Source: Calditrichaceae bacterium (lineage in GTDB: Bacteria > Calditrichota > Calditrichia > RBG-13-44-9 > J075). From it: a DNA stretch of 62,538 bases. This document shows positions 36,729 through 44,921 of the stretch, one piece after another (the stretch's first letter is position 1; the number at the start of each line of letters is the position of its first letter). The stretch covers positions 120,404 to 182,941 of the forward strand of contig JABWBP010000016.1 in assembly GCA_013360445.1 (NCBI GenBank). Reading direction: 5' to 3'. The notes beneath the pieces are model-generated. The model was not told where the DNA came from. It saw nothing but the letters and a program-made list of their open reading frames with translations, and did not search any database. Both the position numbers and the translations under genes were made by a program.

Positions 36729-37883
36729 TTGGCAATTTTAAACAAATATAAGAAAATCCAGGAGGAGTTGGGGATTGTCGGGCAGTCCGAGCAAATTCGG
36801 GAACTGGTCGAATTGGTCATCTCCATCGCCCCCACCAACATTTCCGTATTGATTACCGGGGAGAGCGGCACCGGTAAAGAAGTATTTGCCAAAGCCATTC
36901 ACCAGCTAAGCCCCCGCAAACAGAAGAGCATGGTCACGGTTAACTGCGGGGCCATTCCGGAAGGCTTGCTGGAAAGCGAATTATTCGGCCACGAAAAGGG
37001 CGCTTTTACCGGGGCCATCGCCACCAAAAAGGGATATTTCGAGTTAGCCGACGGGGGAACGATTTTGTTGGATGAGATCGGGGAGATGTCGCTGCAAACC
37101 CAGGTCAAACTGCTGCGCGTGTTAGAGGCCGGGGAATATATGCGGGTGGGAAGCGGGGAGCTGCGCACCGTTGACGCCCGGGTAATCGCCGCCACCAACC
37201 GCGACCTGGGGCAAATGGTGAAACAGCGAGTTTTCCGCAAAGATCTCTACTATCGCCTGAAAGCGGTGGCGATCCACATCCCCCCCCTGCGGGAGCGCCG
37301 GGAGGATATTCCCCTGCTGTTAGAAGCGCTGGTAAAAGAAGTTCTCTCCCGGGAGGGAATCGAATTTGCCGGTTTTACGGAAGAAGCGATAGAGACGCTC
37401 TATCAATACTCCTGGCCGGGCAACGTGCGGGAGCTGCGCAACTTTGTGGAAACCATCGTGATCCTGGCGCGGGGCCAGAAAGTGACTTCCCAGATGGTGC
37501 GGGAGCACCTCTCCCATTACGAAGAGACGGTAGAGGTCTCCACCACCCTGCCCATGCCGCTGGGCATAAACGTGCAGGAAGCGGAGCGGGAACTGGTTTA
37601 CAAGGCGCTGGTCTCGCTGGGCCTGGAGATCAAAGAAATGAAGGCGCTGCTGCTGCAGTTCTTCGAGCGCCTGAACGGCAATTTCCCCGGCGGGATGGTG
37701 TACGAGCCGGTAGAATCCTCTGTGGCCCAGGATATGGAGATCAAGCCCCTTGAGGAGATCGAGCGCGAGACCATTGCCCGGGCGCTGGACAAATTCCGCG
37801 GCAACCGCCGCAAGGTTGCAAGGGTATTGAACATCAGCGAGAGAACCCTCTATCGCAAAATCAAGGAGTACGGGCTGGCTTGA
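36729..37883 (+). CDS. Sigma-54-dependent transcriptional activator without N-terminal sensor
   Basis: The 384-residue protein starts at a TTG preceded by GGGAG. It begins almost directly with the AAA+ domain: Walker A GESGTGKEVF near residue 46, the sigma-54-contacting GAFTGA at 91-96, Walker B TILLDEIGEM and the arginine-finger region LYYRLKAVAIHIPPLRERRE. A Fis-type helix-turn-helix ends it (RKVARVLNISERTLYRKIKE). As with PspF, absence of a receiver or ligand domain implies control by another protein or by its own level. A roughly 75-residue segment between AAA+ and HTH is poorly conserved. Neighbours suggest an envelope link (LptE downstream), but this is only positional. Confidence 0.93.
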   Translation: MAILNKYKKIQEELGIVGQSEQIRELVELVISIAPTNISVLITGESGTGKEVFAKAIHQLSPRKQKSMVTVNCGAIPEGLLESELFGHEKGAFTGAIATKKGYFELADGGTILLDEIGEMSLQTQVKLLRVLEAGEYMRVGSGELRTVDARVIAATNRDLGQMVKQRVFRKDLYYRLKAVAIHIPPLRERREDIPLLLEALVKEVLSREGIEFAGFTEEAIETLYQYSWPGNVRELRNFVETIVILARGQKVTSQMVREHLSHYEETVEVSTTLPMPLGINVQEAERELVYKALVSLGLEIKEMKALLLQFFERLNGNFPGGMVYEPVESSVAQDMEIKPLEEIERETIARALDKFRGNRRKVARVLNISERTLYRKIKEYGLA

Positions 37884-37885
37884 GG

Positions 37886-38048
37886 GGTTGGATGGGTGGA
37901 TGGTTGGATGGTTGAATGGGTGGATGGTTGAATGGTTGGATAGTTGGATGGTTGAATGGTTGGAGAATGTGGCTATACCATATTTAGCCATCTGACCATT
38001 TAACCATTTGACCATTTAACCATCTGGCCATTTAACCATTTAACCATA
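37886..38048. repeat. Inverted pair of heptamer/octamer arrays with conserved core (locus C)
   Basis: The left arm (37886-37965) repeats TGGTTGGA/TGGTTGAA units, the right arm (about 37986-38048) repeats CCATTTAA/CCATTTGA units. The core reads GGAGAATGTGGCTATACC then ATATTTAG and nearly matches the core at 42680-42708. The element fills the gap between the sigma-54 activator and lptE. Confidence 0.85.
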
Positions 38049-38080
38049 GAATTTATTTCAGCTAATTTGTGATTCTCATA

Positions 38081-38608
38081 ATGAATTTCAAGCGGTTTCA
38101 GGTTATTTTTCCAATATTCCGGGGAATGGCATTCGCAGCGCTGGTCTGCCTGTTGTTTTCCGGATGTGTCAAATACTCATTCAAAGGGGCGCTGCCCTCG
38201 TATTTGAAAACCATCTCCATCCCGCTCTTTGAAGATCGCAGCCGCCGGGTCGGTTTGCAGGAAAACATTTCCCAGGGGGTCATCAACGCATTCGTGCAGG
38301 ACAATACCCTGCGGGTGGTGGAAAATGAAGAAGACGCGGACCTGGTGCTGAAAGGCACCATCCTGGAAGTGCAAATCCGGCGTACCAGCATCTCCCCCGA
38401 GGAAGTGGTAGAATTGCAGCAGTTAGTGGTCAGCGTCAAGGTGGAATGCCTCAACCTGCACACCAACAAAGCCCTCTGGAGCGGAACGGTCTCCGATTTC
38501 GGCGAGGTAAGCGGGGATGCGAACCAGGCGGAAGAAGACCAGGCCATTGACGCCGCAGTGGAAAAAGTGATCGCGGAAATCCTGAATCGCACCATCGCGG
38601 CCTGGTAA
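38081..38608 (+). CDS. lptE: LptE-like LPS-assembly lipoprotein
   Basis: About 175 residues. The lipoprotein signal ends at Cys29 in LLFSGC, followed by the pattern VKYSFKGALPSYLKTISIP and FEDRSRRVGLQENI, typical of LptE/LptE-like proteins. The rest alternates strands and helices (NALVQDNTLRVVENEEDADL-like). LptE plugs the LptD barrel and helps place LPS in the outer leaflet. A GTG at 38069 is an alternative start. LptD is not in the window. TPR-protein genes follow on the same strand. Confidence 0.82.
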   Translation: MNFKRFQVIFPIFRGMAFAALVCLLFSGCVKYSFKGALPSYLKTISIPLFEDRSRRVGLQENISQGVINAFVQDNTLRVVENEEDADLVLKGTILEVQIRRTSISPEEVVELQQLVVSVKVECLNLHTNKALWSGTVSDFGEVSGDANQAEEDQAIDAAVEKVIAEILNRTIAAW

Positions 38609-38655
38609 GCAGGCGTAACCGAAATCCAAATTTGCAATAAAAGGGAGAATATCCC

Positions 38656-39960
38656 ATGGAAGATTTTTTAGCGATTCCCAATCTGGAATCCGTTTATGCC
38701 CAGTATCCTGATTCCATTATTTTCGCCTTTTTGGCCAGCCGTTATTTAGAAGAAGGAATGCCTGAAAAAGCCCTGCCCATCGCCGAGAGAGGGGTGCAGA
38801 AGCACCCCGCGTACGGATTCGGGCACTTTGTGCTGGGGCTGTGCTATTACCAATTAGCGGATCTGGAAAACGCCAAAAAGCACCTGGAAGTATCGGTAGC
38901 CTGCGATGATAAGAACCCCCGCGCCTGGAAATTGATCGGGGAGATCAACGAAAAATTCAGCCAGCCGATCAAGGCGGCGGATTCCAACCTGCAATACTAT
39001 TTGCTGGATTCATTTAACAAAGACGCGGTGGATAAATTCCAGCAGGAAGAAATGCAGCAGTTCGATGAATTCGAGAGCGACCAGGCCCTGGAGCTGGAGA
39101 GCGAGTTAAGCGAAGAGGAAACCTTCATGGCTGACGAAGATTTCGATTTGCCTTCGGACGAGACCGCCATTGATGACCTGTTCGAGAATGAAGGCCCGGA
39201 AGCCGAGGAACTGGATATTTCCCGCAAAGTCGATGAGGTGTTCAAAGAAACCCTGGGCGATTTCACCTTCGAGCGCGAAGAGAGCAAAGCGGCGGAAACG
39301 CCTCTCAGCGAAGACGTCCTGAAAGACTTCGACGAATTCGAGGTGAAAGAACCGCAGCCGGAGCCTCCCCAGGCGCCGCCGAAAGAAAAAGAAACCCCCG
39401 CTGCCGAAGCCGGCGGTGACTTCGATGATTTTTATACCCTTCCCGGCATCGAGGAGGAGTTCCCGCAACCCCGGGAAACCTCGGAAGACGAGCCTTTGGA
39501 TCTCGACAAACTGCTTTCGGAAATCATCGAGGAGCCGGGCGCCGAAGCCCCGCAAACGCCGGATAATCCGGAAATTTTAAATTACCGCTCGATTGTGGAC
39601 CAGATCCTTGCCGAGCCGGAGCCGGAATCAAGCCCCGGCGAGGAGCAAGGCGCTTCCACGTCGCCGGAAAAACCGGAACCGGAGCTGCCTTCGCCGGAAG
39701 AAAAAATGAGCGCAGCGGCCACGCCCCCGCGGCCCCGCCCGGTTCCGCCCGCTCCTTCCCGCAGCGACGGCGCCACCCGCTTCAGCCGCCCGCCGATTCT
39801 CTCCCCCACCCTGGGAGAAATCTACATTTCCCAGGGACGTTTCGAAGAGGCTTTAGACGTTTTCCGGCAATTGCTGGAAAAGGATCCCGCAAACCAGCGC
39901 TTTCAGAAAAAGATTAATGATATTCGGATGATGATGGATCGGCAGGGATCGCAGCAATAG
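38656..39960 (+). CDS. TPR protein with acidic, Pro-rich central region
   Basis: The 434-residue protein starts after GGGAGA. Residues of about 8-120 form TPR-like helices (FAFLASRYLEEGMPEKAL; HFVLGLCYYQLADLENAKKH). Residues of about 130-370 are strongly acidic and Pro/Glu-rich and look disordered (LSEEETFMADEDFDLPSD; PEPPQAPPKEKE). A final TPR (TLGEIYISQGRFEEALDVFR) closes it. There is no signal peptide, so a cytosolic scaffold is inferred. Partners are unknown; the next gene also encodes a TPR protein. Confidence 0.85.
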   Translation: MEDFLAIPNLESVYAQYPDSIIFAFLASRYLEEGMPEKALPIAERGVQKHPAYGFGHFVLGLCYYQLADLENAKKHLEVSVACDDKNPRAWKLIGEINEKFSQPIKAADSNLQYYLLDSFNKDAVDKFQQEEMQQFDEFESDQALELESELSEEETFMADEDFDLPSDETAIDDLFENEGPEAEELDISRKVDEVFKETLGDFTFEREESKAAETPLSEDVLKDFDEFEVKEPQPEPPQAPPKEKETPAAEAGGDFDDFYTLPGIEEEFPQPRETSEDEPLDLDKLLSEIIEEPGAEAPQTPDNPEILNYRSIVDQILAEPEPESSPGEEQGASTSPEKPEPELPSPEEKMSAAATPPRPRPVPPAPSRSDGATRFSRPPILSPTLGEIYISQGRFEEALDVFRQLLEKDPANQRFQKKINDIRMMMDRQGSQQ

Positions 39961-40058
39961 ATTGCAAGAAGCCCGCTTCGGTTTGCGCACTCACATTGAA
40001 TTTTTCCGGCCAACCCTTAGATTTGCCTCGAAAGCGATGTTTTCGGAGGAGACCATCC

Positions 40059-41255
40059 ATGGCGCAAGAGAACTGGAAAGAGCAGTGCTCCCAGATGTCC
40101 GACCGTGAGCTGGTACGGGCGGCCACGATTGACCGGGAAGAATTTAACGAGCAATTTCTGGAAATTATCGCCGGGGAGCTAAGAGACCGGAACATCGACC
40201 TTGCCGGGGTCGCCGAACCGGTAAAGCTCCGTTTCAATGACCAGGTGGAAAGGGCGCTGGCTATTGAGGAGGCGTTGGCAGAACTGAAGAGAGAGCTAAC
40301 CGCCCGGGATTCCTGGAGCCTGACCAACTACCTGGAGGAAACCCTGGTGATCCAGAAAGACGCCGCCGGCTTCCTGCTGCATTACTATTTCGAGGAGCAG
40401 TATCACAACTCCTTCCTGTTAAACTCTTTTGATACCCTGGCGCAAACGGTGCGGCAATTCTGCCGCTTCGAGGATTGGTACGAAAATATCGAGCATGATT
40501 TTTACCTGGATGACTGGAGTGTCCTGGTCAGCTCGCCCTCCCGCGATTATATCGACATTATTGCTGCGGCGCTCGACAAATCGGGAGTTCGGCACATCGT
40601 CCGGGGAAGCAGCCCGGGCTGGGCGGAGTGGATTCCGATGGGGCGGGGAAGCAGTTCTTCCCTGAATATCTTGATTCCGCGAGAACAAGGCGGCGCGGCT
40701 GAACGGGTTTTGGACGAGATCGAAAAGACCATCGAGGCGCTGCACCGGCAGGCCGACGCCCTGGCCGAAAAGGGCGATTTACCGAAGGAGTTGGAAGTTT
40801 ACAACTACCTGGCGAAGCTGCAGCCGGATGATGAGGTTGTTTTCTTCAACCGCGCCCTCATTTTATTCGACCTGGAGCGCTACCCGGAGGCCGCTTCGTC
40901 TTTCATTCAGGCCGTGATCAACGGAATCGCGGCAAAACACCTGGCGGTCGTAGAGGATTCCAAAACCTATTTGCAGGAAATTTTGCAAAAGATCCCCCCC
41001 GAACCGGAAATCCTGCACACCCTGGCCAGCTTCTCCCTGGAAGAAGAGCAGCCGGCCGAGGCGGAAAAATATTACCGGATGATATTAGACCTGAAGCCGG
41101 GCGACGAAATCGCCCACCTGAACCTGGGGTATTTATGCTACCGGGATGAGCGCCGCAATCACCAGGCGCTGCAACACTTTCGGGAATACCTGAAATTGAA
41201 GCCCGGCGCGGAGGACTGGGAGGCGGTGGAGGCGATTATCAAGGAGATAGAATGA
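40059..41255 (+). CDS. TPR protein with DUF2007-like domain
   Basis: About 398 residues from the ATG at 40059, which follows GGAGGA. The N-terminal third is helical. Residues of about 150-215 (WSVLVSSPSRDYIDIIAAAL ... LNILIPREQGGAAERVLDEI) resemble the DUF2007 'putative prokaryotic signal transducing' domain. TPRs follow (AEKGDLPKELEVYNYLAKLQ; AEAEKYYRMILDLKPGDEIA). No signal peptide. It is convergent with the selenoprotein gene, whose stop lies 15 bases away. Function unknown, possibly linked to the preceding TPR protein. Confidence 0.82.
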   Translation: MAQENWKEQCSQMSDRELVRAATIDREEFNEQFLEIIAGELRDRNIDLAGVAEPVKLRFNDQVERALAIEEALAELKRELTARDSWSLTNYLEETLVIQKDAAGFLLHYYFEEQYHNSFLLNSFDTLAQTVRQFCRFEDWYENIEHDFYLDDWSVLVSSPSRDYIDIIAAALDKSGVRHIVRGSSPGWAEWIPMGRGSSSSLNILIPREQGGAAERVLDEIEKTIEALHRQADALAEKGDLPKELEVYNYLAKLQPDDEVVFFNRALILFDLERYPEAASSFIQAVINGIAAKHLAVVEDSKTYLQEILQKIPPEPEILHTLASFSLEEEQPAEAEKYYRMILDLKPGDEIAHLNLGYLCYRDERRNHQALQHFREYLKLKPGAEDWEAVEAIIKEIE

Positions 41256-41269
41256 TTCGACGCAGCTCC

Positions 41270-41662
41270 TCACAACGCCTTCCCCAGCGCTTCGCGAATC
41301 TCCTCCTCGCTCAATTGGTGCCCGTCTAACTTCGCTTTGATGTTCCCGGCAAGATCGTACACCACCAGCCCATGGGTCTTAAAACCCAATTGGCGGATTT
41401 CCGCTTTGCTTTCCGGGGTCGTGCCATCCTTTATTTCACACTTCAAAGCGCCGTTGTATTCTGTTTCCAGACCATTCACGATGGTCGTAATCTTTGCGCA
41501 GAACGGTCAGCCGGGCAGGGCGTAATAGACCAGCTTCGCTTGCAGCTCCGCCGCCGGGCGCGCCTGTTCGCCTTCGCCGGAACAGGCGGCCAGCAGGAAC
41601 GACAAAATCGCCAGCACGGCTGCCATGCTTCCGGCGCGATAAATTTTTATATGGTTTTGCAT
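41270..41662 (-). CDS. Selenocysteine-containing thioredoxin-like lipoprotein (in-frame UGA)
   Basis: Read through a UGA at 41509-41507, the frame from ATG 41662 (AAAGGAGA upstream) gives 130 residues. Residues 1-27 are a lipoprotein signal with lipobox LAAC (Cys27). Around residue 52 the sequence reads YALPG-Sec-PFCAK, i.e. the UGA occupies the first position of a glutaredoxin/thioredoxin CxxC motif. Downstream residues (GFKTHGLVVYDLAGNIKAKL) fit the thioredoxin fold. A hairpin after the UGA fits bacterial SECIS placement. Without recoding, the first part would be a 51-residue lipopeptide and the rest a headless domain. It follows a CDF transporter on the same strand by 58 bases, and likely acts in extracytoplasmic thiol redox. 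The selenocysteine machinery is not in the window. Confidence 0.85.
41470..41509 (-). promoter_or_regulatory. Bacterial SECIS-like element following the UGA
   Basis: On the mRNA, UGA (41509-41507) is followed after 20 nt by GACCAU, loop CGUGA, AUGGUC (41486-41470): a perfect 6-bp stem with a 5-nt loop. The loop begins 27 nt after the UGA and carries G in its second position. Known bacterial SECIS elements have the loop 16-37 nt downstream with G among the first two loop bases, so placement and loop fit. Confidence 0.7.
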
Positions 41663-41720
41663 AATGTCTCCTTTCGGTTGGTTAAGATACCATCATAATA
41701 CCCGGACGCCGATCTATAGG

Positions 41721-42617
41721 TCAGCAATCCCGCAAATAACACTCCTCCCCGGCCCGCTCGATCTCCAATGTGGCATGTTGAATCTCGAACCCGCCGATCA
41801 CCTCGCGAATCCGGCGCTTGAGCAGAATAATGTTCTCTTTGCTCATCTCCGCCTCCACCACCACGTGGGCGGTCAAAACGTGAAATTCCCCATCCATGGT
41901 CCAGAGGTGGGTGTCATGCACTTCATTAACCCCCGGCAAAACGGCAATCTGCTTCTCGATTTCGAGAATTTCGATCTCCCGGGGGGTGGATTGGAGAAAA
42001 ATCATCATGGTTTGTTTAAGGTTCTTCAACACGTTCCAAAGAATGTAGAGGCTAAAGAGCACCGAGAACAGGGGATCGAGGATGGGGATCTCGCGAAAGA
42101 GCATGACGATGCTGATCAGCAGCACCGCCGCCCAGCCCAGCACGTCTTCCAACAAATGCCAGCTGACTACTTTTTCGTTCATGGTTTTGCCGCGGCGCAG
42201 GCGCCACACCGCCGCCCCGTTGGCCAGAATGCCTAAGATTGCCAGGGCCAGCATTCCCGGGGCATGAACCGGTTCGGGAGCGGCCAGGCGGGGAATCGCC
42301 TCTCGCAAAATGAGCAGGGAGCCGGCCACCAGCACCAATCCGTTGAGCAACGCCGCCAACAGGGAGAAGCGTTTGTAGCCGTAGGAGAATCGCCGGTCGC
42401 GTTTTCTGATCGAGACTTTTTCCATGTACCAGGAAAACCCCAACGCCGCGGTATCGCCGAGATCATGGACGGCGTCGGAAAGAACCGCCAGGCTGTTGGT
42501 GAGGATCCCGCCGATGATTTCGATGATCGTGAACGAAAAATTCAGAAAAAAAGCGACCGTGATATTGGAAACCGCGGGTTGATGAGGATGGGTATGGGGG
42601 TGGTGATGTGGGTGCAT
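41721..42617 (-). CDS. Cation diffusion facilitator (CDF) family efflux transporter
   Basis: From the ATG at 42617 the protein has about 298 residues and starts with a His-rich tail (MHPHHHPHTHPHQP), a likely metal-binding segment. Six membrane helices follow; the metal site is SDAVHDLGDTAALG in helix 2 and HLLEDVLGW in helix 5. A soluble C-terminal domain (GVNEVHDTHLWTMDGEFHVLTA) is typical. CDF proteins expel Zn2+, Co2+ or related ions by proton antiport. The upstream frame to 42707 merely reads the heptamer repeat as protein (QPFNHLT), so it is not part of the gene. A selenoprotein lipoprotein follows, suggesting a metal/thiol stress operon. Confidence 0.9.
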   Translation of the reverse strand: MHPHHHPHTHPHQPAVSNITVAFFLNFSFTIIEIIGGILTNSLAVLSDAVHDLGDTAALGFSWYMEKVSIRKRDRRFSYGYKRFSLLAALLNGLVLVAGSLLILREAIPRLAAPEPVHAPGMLALAILGILANGAAVWRLRRGKTMNEKVVSWHLLEDVLGWAAVLLISIVMLFREIPILDPLFSVLFSLYILWNVLKNLKQTMMIFLQSTPREIEILEIEKQIAVLPGVNEVHDTHLWTMDGEFHVLTAHVVVEAEMSKENIILLKRRIREVIGGFEIQHATLEIERAGEECYLRDC

Positions 42618-42720
42618 GGTTAGATGATTGAATGGCTGAACGGCCAAATGGTTAAATGGTTGGATGGTTAAATGGTTGGAGAATAAGGCTATATCGCATT
42701 TAGCCATTTAACAATTTAAG
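42612..42720. repeat. Inverted heptamer/octamer element with conserved core (locus D)
   Basis: The long arm (42612-42682) repeats AATGGTTA/AATGGTTG-type units; a short opposing arm (CCATTTAACAATTTAA) ends near 42718. The core GGAGAATAAGGCTATATCGC then ATTTAGCCAT differs from that of locus C at only a few positions. It directly abuts the CDF start codon. A 28-codon plus-strand frame at 42738 is not convincing as a gene. Confidence 0.8.
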
Positions 42721-42798
42721 GGAGCCAGAAAAAAATAATGTACCCAACTGAGCGCACAGAGTTATTGAAACACATTAGCGTTCAGTGGTACAATAAAA

Positions 42799-42812
42799 AG
42801 GGCGAAAGCCCT
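42799..42812 (-). terminator. Intrinsic terminator of the MoxR operon
   Basis: Read on the minus strand, AGGGC-TTTC-GCCCT is followed by TTTTTATTG. It lies about 33 bases after the stop codon of the last gene of the operon (42845) and before the CDF gene, the right place and polarity for a Rho-independent terminator. Confidence 0.65.
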
Positions 42813-42844
42813 CCAACCATGTAATCATCACTCCCCTGCGAGAG

Positions 42845-44863
42845 TTACCTCAAGATTTTGAACAAGCGATAGGCCAGGGATTTTCCGGCGTCCGGTTGGG
42901 TTAAATCCACCGATCCCTGGGTGAAGACCTCCCGGTTGATTATAACCTGGTATTGCAGCAAATCGCTTTCTTCCAGGCGCAGCGCCACTTCCGGGTAATT
43001 CTCCCGCTCGGGAGGCTCCCAGTCGATGTTGAAATCGCGCAATTGCTCCAGGGCGCGGCGCACTTCCGGGCGGGCATCGGATTGCAATTCCGGGGCAAGC
43101 TGCAAGCGGAAAGCCATCTGCACCCCGGAAAAGGGCAGCAACTCCGGATAGACGCGGTAGAATTCATTCAGGTGAAAGGCTCTTTGCGGCCCCCACCCCT
43201 TTTCCCCGGCAATGATCGCCCCGTTTTCATGCACCCGGGCGATCAACAGCTTTTCGTATTCTTTATCTAATTTCGGATCGGTAAGGATGGAGGTAAGCAC
43301 GTCGTAAGCAGTTTCTTCCTTGCCCTCTTCTAACATCAATTTTCCCACGAAATAGTTATAATAGCGCCCTAAGTTCTGGCGCGGGTCCTCCCGCGACAGG
43401 CGCCGGAAGGTATTCTTGAAAAAATCCCGGTTGAAATGTTTCACGATCTGCCAAAGCTCATCAAAGCTAATGATGGATTCGGTATGGAAGATATGATAGT
43501 ACACCATGTCGCGCTCGGGATTCCGCGCCAACTCGTTGGCCAGTTGATAGACGGTGGTGTAGCGCCGGTACGCCAGCCCGGGAGAATTTTTCCACCACTC
43601 CAGGCTCAGCCAGCGATTCTTATGCTCGAAGCGGTAGGTTTGCAGTTGATATTCGATCTGCAGCAATCGCAAAGCTTTGAGCATGAAGCGGTACTGGTCT
43701 TCCCGGAAGGAGGTATTGTAATGCACCTCGGTAAATCTATCCGCTTTATCCAGCGAGGCGGCGCATTCATCCGCGTAACCGCTGTAAAGATACATTCGCG
43801 CGAGGCAGAGGTTGTCCCACCCGTACCCGATAGTAAACCCGTGTTTGTCGCGGTCTTCGCGCAATTGCAGCGCGCCTTGCAGCGGCTCGCCCTTATAGAC
43901 GAAGAGGGTAGAGTACCCCTGCCAGTGCCCGCCGCGGCTGCGCGAGCCTTGATCGGGCACTTCCGAGAAATATTTCTCCGAGGTGCGGAAATCGATATTG
44001 GAGTGGTAGGTGAAGCCTAAGTTGACGGTTTTGGCCAGGCTCTCTTCATCTTCCATTTTTTTGAAGTAACTGGCCGCCAGCTCCGGCTGAAGCATGTAGC
44101 CGTAGAGAATTCCCAGGTTATTGGCGATCACCCCGCGCGGGGCTTTCAAAAACGCTTCTTCGAAAAAATTGTAGAAAGGGCTTCCTTCCATTACCGCGCC
44201 AAGAATCTCGTTGCGCAGGTAGGGTTCGTTCCGGCGCAGCCGGGTTTGCAGGGAATCCGTGTAATCGAAGGCGGCTTGCAGGTTCTCCTCGATGGAATCC
44301 TTCAGAAAGGGGTATTTGTCGCCGGTGTAAATACGGGTGCGAAAATAGAGCCAGGCCAGCCAGTGATAGGATTGGAAATCATACGCAAAATTGGCGCGTT
44401 TGAAATCCATCACCGCGTTATAGGCTTCGCCGGGCTGCTCCAGGGAAATGTAGCAATTGACCAGCCGGTTGTTCATGTCGAAATAATCCAGTTGCCGGAA
44501 GAGGTTGCGCCACTCCCCGCGGAAAATATCCTCCCGGCTGTAATTCACCCCTAAACAGTACCCGAAATCGTTTTTGAACAGTTCGATGGCCTTGCGCAGC
44601 GGGGCAACCGATTTTGCCAGGCCGGTGTGCTCTTCCGCTTTCTCGAAATAGTGATACCCTTCCATCAGGTAGCCCACGTAGTAGGTGCTGTCCAACTGCT
44701 TGGCGCGGTTGGCGCGCTGGTAGGCTTCGGCGGATTTGTAATCGAATCCCCAGCGCAAGGTGTCGATGGCCTCGCGGGCTTTTTCATCGCTGTAACCGGT
44801 ATGGGACAGGATTAAAATACCCAGGAATATCGAAAAAGTGAAAATATAGCGTTTCAAATTCAT
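42845..44863 (-). CDS. Exported TPR-like helical protein of unknown function
   Basis: The 672-residue protein has a signal peptide (YIFTFSIFLGILILSHTGYS). The mature part is helix-rich with TPR-like pairs (YKSAEAYQRANRAKQLDSTY; LAASYFKKMEDEESLAKTVN; MYLYSGYADECAASLDKADR) but no characterised domain I recognise. It is the last gene of a minus-strand set DUF58 - transglutaminase - MoxR - this gene, separated from MoxR by 58 bases containing an octamer repeat. MoxR-type operons usually end in VWA or TPR proteins; this may be such a partner. It appears periplasmic. Confidence 0.8.
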   Translation of the reverse strand: MNLKRYIFTFSIFLGILILSHTGYSDEKAREAIDTLRWGFDYKSAEAYQRANRAKQLDSTYYVGYLMEGYHYFEKAEEHTGLAKSVAPLRKAIELFKNDFGYCLGVNYSREDIFRGEWRNLFRQLDYFDMNNRLVNCYISLEQPGEAYNAVMDFKRANFAYDFQSYHWLAWLYFRTRIYTGDKYPFLKDSIEENLQAAFDYTDSLQTRLRRNEPYLRNEILGAVMEGSPFYNFFEEAFLKAPRGVIANNLGILYGYMLQPELAASYFKKMEDEESLAKTVNLGFTYHSNIDFRTSEKYFSEVPDQGSRSRGGHWQGYSTLFVYKGEPLQGALQLREDRDKHGFTIGYGWDNLCLARMYLYSGYADECAASLDKADRFTEVHYNTSFREDQYRFMLKALRLLQIEYQLQTYRFEHKNRWLSLEWWKNSPGLAYRRYTTVYQLANELARNPERDMVYYHIFHTESIISFDELWQIVKHFNRDFFKNTFRRLSREDPRQNLGRYYNYFVGKLMLEEGKEETAYDVLTSILTDPKLDKEYEKLLIARVHENGAIIAGEKGWGPQRAFHLNEFYRVYPELLPFSGVQMAFRLQLAPELQSDARPEVRRALEQLRDFNIDWEPPERENYPEVALRLEESDLLQYQVIINREVFTQGSVDLTQPDAGKSLAYRLFKILR

Positions 44864-44881
44864 GAATTTTGATTCTCTGCT

Positions 44882-44918
44882 CCACTAAAACACTAAAACA
44901 CCCGAACACTATAACACG
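44882..44918. repeat. Octamer tandem repeat, CACTAAAA type (single arm)
   Basis: Units CACTAAAA, CACTAAAA, CACCCGAA, CACTATAA, CAC follow with an 8-base period in the gap between two genes of the MoxR operon. The same units form the right arm of the element at 60774-60816. No opposing arm is present here. Confidence 0.8.
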
Positions 44919-44921
44919 GCG

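Noticed and set aside
37886-38048. CRISPR array
   Set aside because: Units are 7-8 bases with no spacers, and no cas genes are in the window.
41507-41509. UGA as a nonsense mutation or frameshift
   Set aside because: The frame on both sides is intact, the codon replaces a catalytic Cys, and a SECIS-like hairpin follows; recoding explains this better. A sequencing error is still possible.
42738-42824. 28-codon plus-strand frame before the terminator
   Set aside because: Runs through the terminator hairpin and has no well-placed ribosome site.
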